NCBI RefSeq assembly: GCF_000827125.1
Contig: NZ_CP010311.1
Span: 1,302,001 to 1,366,000 of the forward strand
Origin: Geoalkalibacter subterraneus
Lineage (GTDB): Bacteria; Desulfobacterota; Desulfuromonadia; Desulfuromonadales; Geoalkalibacteraceae
Reading direction: 5' to 3'
Length of the DNA: 64,000 bases
Below the pieces are notes generated by a model, which had not been told where the DNA came from, made no database searches, and saw nothing but the letters and a program-made list of their open reading frames with translations. Shown one piece after another: positions 56,054 to 64,000 of this stretch (its first letter is position 1; every line of letters starts with the position of its first letter). A program made the position numbers and the translations under genes.

Positions 56054-57925
56054 ATGAATCTGCTTGAACAAATCCACTCACCAGCCGATCTGCGCAAGCT
56101 CCCCAAAGAGCAGCTCCCTGCCCTGGCAGAGGAGATCCGACGGTTTGTTATCGAGACGGTCGCCAAAAACGGAGGGCATCTCTCCAGCAACCTCGGCGTC
56201 ATTGAGCTGACCCTCGCCCTGCATCGAGCCTTTGATACTCCAAGCGACCGCATCGTATGGGACGTCGGGCATCAGGCCTACACTCACAAGCTGATCACCG
56301 GCCGCAAGGCGAAATTCTGCTCGCTGCGTCAGGTCGACGGCCTCAGCGGTTTTCCCAAGCGCGACGAAAGCGAGTACGACTGCTTCGACGTTGGCCATGC
56401 CAGCACCTCTATCTCCGCAGCTCTCGGCATGGCCTGCGCACGCGATGCCACAGGCGGCAGGGAGAAGGTGGTGGCGGTGATCGGCGACGGCTCCCTCACC
56501 GGCGGATTGGCCTTCGAAGGGCTCAACCAGGCCGGGCACCTCAAGAAGGATTTCATCCTCATCCTCAACGACAACGAGATGTCGATATCTCCCAATGTCG
56601 GGGCGGTGTCCTCCTTTCTGAGCCGCAAAATGACCTCCGACCTGTTCATCAAGTTCAAGAAGGAGACCGAGAATTTTCTCACCCATCTGCCCGGGTTCGG
56701 CCGCGATCTGCTCAGCCTGGCCAAGCGCGCGGAAGACTCCCTCAAAGGATTTCTCACCCCCGGCATGCTGTTCGAGGCTTTCGGCTTCGATTACATCGGT
56801 CCCATCGACGGGCACAACCTCGAGGAACTCGAAGAAACCCTGCGTAATGTCAAAAGACTCAACGGTCCCGTGCTGGTACATGTGCTCACCCGCAAGGGCA
56901 AGGGTTTTGCCGCCGCCGAGTCCGATCCAGCCACGTTTCACGGCGTTGGCCCCTATGATGCCCAGACCGGAGTTGTGCATAAAAAAGCCGGTGCCGCGCC
57001 CAGCTATACATCGATCTTCGGCGAGACTCTGGTGAAGATGGCGCAAGAGGATAAGCGCCTGGTAGCGATCACAGCCGCCATGCTCGAAGGCACCGGCCTG
57101 AAAGCCTTTGCCGAGCGATTCCCCGAGCGTTTCTTCGATGTCGGCATTGCCGAGCAGCATGCGGTTACCTTCGCCGCAGGGCTTGCCTGCCGCGGCATGC
57201 GGCCGGTGGTGGCGATTTACTCCACCTTCCTGCAACGCGCCTACGACAACGTCCTGCACGACGTCTGCCTGCAGAATCTACCGGTGACATTTGCCATGGA
57301 TCGCGGCGGGCTGGTCGGCGCCGACGGCCCTACCCACCACGGGGTGTTCGATTATTCCTATCTGCGCCACATCCCCAACCTGGTTTTCATGGTGCCGCGC
57401 GACGAAGTCGCCCTGCAGCGCACCATGGCCACGGCGCTGCAGCACGACGGCCCCTTCGCCTACCGCTATCCCCGCGGCGAATCCGAGGGCCTGCCTCAGC
57501 CCACCGAAATTACCCCCGCGCCCATCGGCCGCGGCGAGAAGCTGCGTGACGGCAAAGACGGCGTGATCTTCGCCATCGGCACCATGGTCGGCGAAGCGCT
57601 CAAAGCCGCTGAAGCTCTTGCCGGCGAAGGGCTGGAACTGGCCGTCGTGGACGCCGTGTTCCTCAAACCCCTCGACCGCGACCTGATGCTCGAAGAAGCG
57701 CGGCGCACCGGCCGCGTCATCACTGCCGAAGAAAACGTCCTGCAGGGCGGCTTCGGCTCCGCCGTACTCGAACTGTTCGAACAGGAACAGGTCGATTCCG
57801 TCCGCACCCTGTGCATCGGCCTGCCCGACGAATTTGTCGAGCAGGGGACCCAGCAGCAGCTGCGCCAACGCCACGGCATCGACGCTGCGGGCATGGCCGA
57901 ACGCATCCGCAAGTGGTACGCGTAA
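56054..57925 (+). CDS. dxs: 1-deoxy-D-xylulose-5-phosphate synthase
   Basis: 623-residue thiamine-diphosphate enzyme that condenses pyruvate and glyceraldehyde-3-phosphate, the first step of the MEP isoprenoid pathway. Motifs: [25 protein letters not shown], the TPP site [23 protein letters not shown] and the C-terminal transketolase domain with [28 protein letters not shown] 56054 is preferred to GTG 56042. It closes the xseB-ispA-dxs unit. Confidence 0.96.
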   Translation: MNLLEQIHSPADLRKLPKEQLPALAEEIRRFVIETVAKNGGHLSSNLGVIELTLALHRAFDTPSDRIVWDVGHQAYTHKLITGRKAKFCSLRQVDGLSGFPKRDESEYDCFDVGHASTSISAALGMACARDATGGREKVVAVIGDGSLTGGLAFEGLNQAGHLKKDFILILNDNEMSISPNVGAVSSFLSRKMTSDLFIKFKKETENFLTHLPGFGRDLLSLAKRAEDSLKGFLTPGMLFEAFGFDYIGPIDGHNLEELEETLRNVKRLNGPVLVHVLTRKGKGFAAAESDPATFHGVGPYDAQTGVVHKKAGAAPSYTSIFGETLVKMAQEDKRLVAITAAMLEGTGLKAFAERFPERFFDVGIAEQHAVTFAAGLACRGMRPVVAIYSTFLQRAYDNVLHDVCLQNLPVTFAMDRGGLVGADGPTHHGVFDYSYLRHIPNLVFMVPRDEVALQRTMATALQHDGPFAYRYPRGESEGLPQPTEITPAPIGRGEKLRDGKDGVIFAIGTMVGEALKAAEALAGEGLELAVVDAVFLKPLDRDLMLEEARRTGRVITAEENVLQGGFGSAVLELFEQEQVDSVRTLCIGLPDEFVEQGTQQQLRQRHGIDAAGMAERIRKWYA

Positions 57926-57991
57926 ACCGGCCGAGTCAATCCCAAAAATTCATTTCTGAAATAAAGGCGAGCCGCTTAGTATCACAGGAAA

Positions 57992-58143
57992 CCCCCTGGC
58001 TTTGCCGGGGGACCCTAAAAGTTTGACATTTGCGGGAGTATGGTTCACCCCGTCATTACGGTTCTAAGTTTTTGACTTTGCGATTGCGTTAAAGCCCCTT
58101 TGAGGGGCTAGCAATCGCTTAAAGCCCCCAGTTTGACTGGGGG
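57992..58143. repeat. Cluster of three palindromes, IS200/IS605-end-like
   Basis: Three hairpins occur within about 150 bp: CCCCCTGGC/GCCGGGGG (57992-58011), a two-part stem GCGATTGC/GCAATCGC enclosing AGCCCC/GGGGCT (58080-58118) and CCCCCAG/CTGGGGG (58125-58143). The first and last, with their short loops and AAAGCCCCC context, resemble the subterminal hairpins of IS200/IS605-type elements. No transposase gene lies between them, so it may be a palindrome-associated miniature element or a remnant. Confidence 0.45.
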
Positions 58144-58372
58144 ATACTTACTTTGATATAAGGAGCTCTCCTTTTTTTAATGATCTCCCTAGGCTCATCT
58201 AAGGTTTTTCGAAGGGCAAAATAAGGGATTCCCTGATTGTTTTCTTGTATATGGTGGAGTAGGGTGGGAAGAAAGAATTGGGTTGTGAGACTTATTGTGT
58301 CACGTTGCTATGAGGTAATTTCTTCATAGAAGAAATCCGAAGGTGAAATATGATGTTCTGAGAGAGGGGATT
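58144..58372. other. AT-richer region before the cas operon
   Basis: No gene, tRNA or CRISPR repeat is visible. It should contain the cas promoter, but I see no box set good enough to name. Base composition is clearly lower in G+C than in the flanking genes. Confidence 0.35.
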
Positions 58373-60565
58373 ATGCATCATTACTATGCCCATTCATCTG
58401 ACAATCCCGACAAATCAGAATGGCAAAAGCTACCCGATCATTTGAATAACACGGCCGCGCTGGCCGAACGTTTTGCGGCGGTCTTCAGCGCCGGGCAATG
58501 GGGGCGGCTGGCGGGTTTACTGCACGATGCCGGAAAGGCCACGCCCCGTTTCACCGCGCGGCTGGAAGGTAATTCAGCACGGGTCGATCATTCCACCTTC
58601 GGAGCGCAATTGGCCCGGGATCGGCTGGGTCGCCTCGGAGTCCTCCTGTCCTACGTCGTTGCCGGACATCACGGTGGCCTCCCCGACGGCGGTGGGCAGG
58701 AAGGCAAACTGCATTTTCGGTTGAAGCACGCCAAGATGCCACCCGACGTAGAACTGCTGCCGGACGTCGACCTGCGCGGCGATCTTCTTCCGCCCTTCAA
58801 GCTTCCCGCCGAGCGTAAGGCGTTCAGCCTGGCATTTTTCACGCGGATGATTTTTTCCTGCCTGGTCGATGCCGATTTTCTCGACACCGAAGCCTTCTGC
58901 GCGCCGGAAAAAGCCCGGCAGCGTGCCCCCGAGGCAGATGGGGATCTGTTCAAACATTTGCAGCGAAGCCTGGCGGAATTTCTTGCCGACAAAGCCCGCA
59001 CGGCTGTCCCCACCCCCGTCAACGACCTGCGCCGCGCCATCCTCTCCCAATGTCGGCAAAAAGCCGGCCAACCCCAGGGGTTTTTCTCCCTGACCGTGCC
59101 CACCGGCGGGGGCAAAACCTTTTCCTCCTTGGCCTTCGCCCTGGATCATGCGGTTGTCCATGGTCTGCGTCGCGTCATCTATGCCATTCCCTTCACCTCC
59201 ATCATCGAGCAGAACGCCAGGGAATTTAAGGCGGCACTGGGCTCTGACTATGTTCTGGAGCACCACTGTAATTACAAGGAAAGCGATGATCCGGAAGAAA
59301 GCGCCTACAACCGCCGCCGCGGGTTGGCCAGTGAAAACTGGGATGCCCCGCTTGTCGTGACCACCAACGTGCAATTCTTCGAATCGCTGTTCAGCAACAA
59401 GTCATCGCGCTGCCGCAAGCTGCACAACATCGCCGGCAGCGTCATCGTGCTCGATGAGGCCCAGGCGATTCCCACCGACTACCTTGAACCCTGCCTTGCC
59501 GCGCTGCGCGAACTGGTCGAACGGTACGGTTGTTCCGTGGTTCTGTGCACGGCGACCCAACCGGCGCTCGACGACGGCAGCCTGCGCATGGCGTTGCCGC
59601 GCGTTCAGGAAATCGTGGATGACCCCCAAGGGCTCTATCAAAACCTGCGGCGCACGCAGGTGCATCTGATCGGGAAAGTCTCCGATAAGGATCTCGCCGC
59701 GCGCGTTGACGCCGAACGCCAGGTGCTGTGCATCGTCTCCACCAAGAAACAGGCGCGCACTCTCTTCGAGAAAGTCCGTCAGTCTGGAGAAGAAGGCACC
59801 TTCCATCTCTCGACTAACATGTATCCCATTCATCGGCGACGTATCCTTGAAGAAATCCGCACCCGCCTCAGGGAGAAAAAAGCCTGTCGCCTGGTGGCCA
59901 CCTCTCTTGTCGAAGCGGGAGTCGATCTCGATTTTCCGGTCGTTTATCGCGCCATGGCCGGTCTGGATTCCATTGCCCAGGCGGCAGGACGCTGCAACCG
60001 CGAGGGACGGCTTCCGGAGAAAGGCAAGGTGTTTGTCTTCGAAGCCGAAAATCCCCCGCGCATGCCCTGGATCAGGCGTTGCGCGTCGCGCGCCGCCGAA
60101 ACCCTGCGCGCCTTGCCGGAGGCTGATCCCTTGGGGCTTGAGGCCATGCACCGTTATTTCGAACTGCTCTACGATGTGGAAGATCCGGACAAAAAGCAGA
60201 TTATGGATTTGCTCAATCCAAAGCAACTGACCGGCGAACTGATTCTGCCTTTCCGCGAAGCGGCCCAGGCCTTCCGGTTCATCGAGGAGGACACCGTCGG
60301 CGTCATCGTCGCCCTGGACGCCGAGGCGCGTGAGCTTGTCCACGAATTGCGCCACACCCCCTATCCGCGCGCCACCCTGAGAAAATTGCAGCAATACACG
60401 GTCGCGGTGCGCTCCAGGGAGTTCGCGGCATTGCAAGGCGCAGGCGCCCTGGAGATGGTCCTCAGGGATTTCCCGCTGCTGTGCAATGACTCGGCGTACA
60501 GCGAAGACGTGGGGTTATGCGTTGATGGCAGCGAAGTGCGGGAACCACGGGAGTTGATTCTGTAA
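58373..60565 (+). CDS. cas3: CRISPR-associated helicase/nuclease Cas3
   Basis: 730-residue effector nuclease that unwinds and degrades target DNA after Cascade binding. N-terminal HD nuclease domain with LLHDAGK (His51-Asp52), VDHSTFGAQLA and AGHHGG; helicase with Walker A VPTGGGKTFSS (about 232), the DEAQ box, CTATQP, and motif VI AQAAGRCNREG. ATG 58373 follows GAGGGG and gives the usual Cas3 start. It is the first gene of the operon. Confidence 0.95.
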   Translation: MHHYYAHSSDNPDKSEWQKLPDHLNNTAALAERFAAVFSAGQWGRLAGLLHDAGKATPRFTARLEGNSARVDHSTFGAQLARDRLGRLGVLLSYVVAGHHGGLPDGGGQEGKLHFRLKHAKMPPDVELLPDVDLRGDLLPPFKLPAERKAFSLAFFTRMIFSCLVDADFLDTEAFCAPEKARQRAPEADGDLFKHLQRSLAEFLADKARTAVPTPVNDLRRAILSQCRQKAGQPQGFFSLTVPTGGGKTFSSLAFALDHAVVHGLRRVIYAIPFTSIIEQNAREFKAALGSDYVLEHHCNYKESDDPEESAYNRRRGLASENWDAPLVVTTNVQFFESLFSNKSSRCRKLHNIAGSVIVLDEAQAIPTDYLEPCLAALRELVERYGCSVVLCTATQPALDDGSLRMALPRVQEIVDDPQGLYQNLRRTQVHLIGKVSDKDLAARVDAERQVLCIVSTKKQARTLFEKVRQSGEEGTFHLSTNMYPIHRRRILEEIRTRLREKKACRLVATSLVEAGVDLDFPVVYRAMAGLDSIAQAAGRCNREGRLPEKGKVFVFEAENPPRMPWIRRCASRAAETLRALPEADPLGLEAMHRYFELLYDVEDPDKKQIMDLLNPKQLTGELILPFREAAQAFRFIEEDTVGVIVALDAEARELVHELRHTPYPRATLRKLQQYTVAVRSREFAALQGAGALEMVLRDFPLLCNDSAYSEDVGLCVDGSEVREPRELIL

Positions 60566-60574
60566 CTTGGTTGA

Positions 60575-63009
<2,435 letters not shown>

Positions 63010-63012
63010 ACC

Positions 63013-63873
63013 ATGACCGCTATCGCCAATCGCTACGAATTCGTGCTGCTCTTCGATGTGCAAAACGGCAACCCCAACGGCGACCCCGACGCCGGCAACA
63101 TGCCGCGCATCGACCCGGAAACCGGCCATGGGCTGGTGACCGATGTCTGCCTGAAGCGCAAGATCCGCAACCATGTGGCTCTGGCCCGGGACGGCGCCGA
63201 AGGCTACAACATTTACGTGCAGGAAAAAGCAGTGCTCAATCAGACCAACCAATTGGCCTATAAAGCTTTCGACCTGAAGGCCGAAACCAAAAAACTGCCC
63301 AAGAAACTTGAGGACGCGCAGAAGGTGACCGGCTGGATGTGCGCCAATTTTTTCGATATCCGTAGCTTCGGCGCGGTGATGACCACCGAAGTCAACTGCG
63401 GTCAGGTGCGCGGCCCGGTGCAGTTGGCGTTTGCCAAGAGTGTTGAGCCCATCGTGCCTCAGGAAATCAGCATCACCCGCATGGCCGTCACCAACGAAAA
63501 AGACCTTGAAAAAGAGCGCACCATGGGCCGCAAGCACATCGTTCCTTACGGGCTCTATGTCGCGCAGGGTTTTGTGTCCGCGCCCCTGGCGCAAAAGACC
63601 GGCTTCAGCGAAGACGATCTGGAACTTCTCTGGGATGCGCTCATCAACATGTTTGAACACGATCGCTCGGCGGCGCGGGGCGTGATGAGCAGCCGCAAGC
63701 TTTTTGTATTCAAGCACCGAGACAAACTGGGCAACGCCCCCGCGCACAAGTTGTTCGACCTGATACGCGTCGAGCGCGCCGCAGGGTCGCAGGGGCCTGC
63801 CCGATCGTTCACGGATTTCGATGTAACCGTCGGTGCAGCGCCCACCGGGGTAGAAATACTCAAACCTCTTTAG
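63013..63873 (+). CDS. cas7c: Type I-C Cascade backbone Cas7c (Csd2)
   Basis: 286-residue RAMP that coats the crRNA spacer. Typical motifs: FVLLFDVQNGNPNGDPDAGNMPR (residues 10-32), TDVCLKRKIRN, VRGPVQLAFAKSVEPI, MGRKHIVPYGLYVAQGFVS and RSAARGVMSSRKLFVFKH. It starts 3 bp after cas8c. The next expected gene, cas4, does not begin directly after it. Confidence 0.95.
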   Translation: MTAIANRYEFVLLFDVQNGNPNGDPDAGNMPRIDPETGHGLVTDVCLKRKIRNHVALARDGAEGYNIYVQEKAVLNQTNQLAYKAFDLKAETKKLPKKLEDAQKVTGWMCANFFDIRSFGAVMTTEVNCGQVRGPVQLAFAKSVEPIVPQEISITRMAVTNEKDLEKERTMGRKHIVPYGLYVAQGFVSAPLAQKTGFSEDDLELLWDALINMFEHDRSAARGVMSSRKLFVFKHRDKLGNAPAHKLFDLIRVERAAGSQGPARSFTDFDVTVGAAPTGVEILKPL

Positions 63874-63874
63874 G

Positions 63875-63917
63875 CAACACTAGGGCGGTTTTGCCTTTGT
63901 GCCCTGGTTGTGCCAAG
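63875..63917 (+). other. Imperfect inverted repeat after cas7c
   Basis: GGCAACACTAGGGC (63875-63888) and GCCCTGGTTGTGCC (about 63901-63914) are imperfect complements just after the cas7c stop. They could form a hairpin that weakens readthrough or mark an insertion end. Confidence 0.3.
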
Positions 63918-63920
63918 CGA

Positions 63921-64000
63921 TGAAGCATCATCGCTGTATTCATTGTTTATGGGAAGGGAGGGGACAGGCTGTCCCTCTCCCTGAGGGAATGCAATCCGTG
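63921..64000 (+). other. Open frame running off the right edge
   Basis: ATG 63921 opens MKHHRCIHCLWEGRGQAV with no stop before the window ends. It does not resemble Cas4 N termini I know. It also contains a palindrome GGGACAG-GC-TGTCCC. Too short to judge. Confidence 0.2.

Noticed and set aside
56078-57259. A 393-codon open frame antisense to dxs
   Set aside because: dxs motifs are complete on the plus strand; no ribosome site on the other.
57926-58372. A CRISPR array in the palindrome region
   Set aside because: The hairpins differ in sequence and spacing and lack the repeat-spacer period and the usual GTGGATTGAAAC-type end of I-C repeats.

Overview
The window looks like a chromosomal segment of a Desulfuromonadales-type bacterium (Geobacter, Desulfuromonas or Geoalkalibacter relatives). 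The evidence is the gene order tig-clpP-clpX-lon-hup followed by multihaem cytochromes, an atypical type II secretion locus, ftsEX-envC-ctpA and xseAB-ispA-dxs; sigma-54-type promoters; a putative ANTAR antitermination leader on glnK-amtB; and many c-type haem motifs. The ablAB pair, which makes the osmolyte N-epsilon-acetyl-beta-lysine, suggests a salt-tolerant member. Species cannot be fixed from sequence reading alone.

Layout. 1-2.9 kb: nitrogen control (end of a histidine kinase, a sigma-54-type promoter, a two-hairpin leader with terminator, glnK, amtB, and a TorF-type porin broken by one base in a run of nine G). 3-9.6 kb: EI24 membrane protein, inositol-phosphatase family enzyme, two small unknown proteins, fructose-bisphosphatase and ptsP; a possible sigma-54-driven short transcript lies just upstream of ptsP. 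9.6-14 kb: a sigma-54 activator fused to an iron-only-hydrogenase-like domain, then two oligopeptide-type ABC ATPases without permeases. 14-19.4 kb: PHP phosphatase, Tat-exported DUF882 peptidase, GGDEF-EAL protein, small membrane protein, mntP. 19.4-22.8 kb: ablBA, a cyclophilin and a cold-shock protein. 22.9-26.8 kb: a giant lipoprotein with eight PKD-like domains and a predicted seven-blade propeller.

27-34.2 kb: seven tRNA genes bracket tig, clpP, clpX, lon and hup. 34.3-46.9 kb: NHL lipoprotein, two multihaem cytochromes, and a hybrid type II secretion/type IV pilus system (GspF, GspE, PilM/N/O/P-like proteins, a TPR-secretin-cohesin fusion, two pseudopilins). It resembles the Oxp system of Geobacter sulfurreducens, which is linked to reduction of insoluble electron acceptors. 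46.9-52.4 kb: ftsE, ftsX, envC, ctpA and a YibQ-type deacetylase (septal cell-wall processing). 52.4-57.9 kb: a ParA-family ATPase facing xseA, then xseB-ispA-dxs. 57.9-64 kb: a cluster of palindromes and a type I-C CRISPR interference operon (cas3, cas5c, cas8c, cas7c). The adaptation genes and the array are not in view.

The most interesting points are the ANTAR-type leader, the hydrogenase-like sigma-54 regulator with altered active-site residues, the cohesin-bearing secretin, the sigma-54 promoter/terminator pair before ptsP, and the possibly phase-variable porin.
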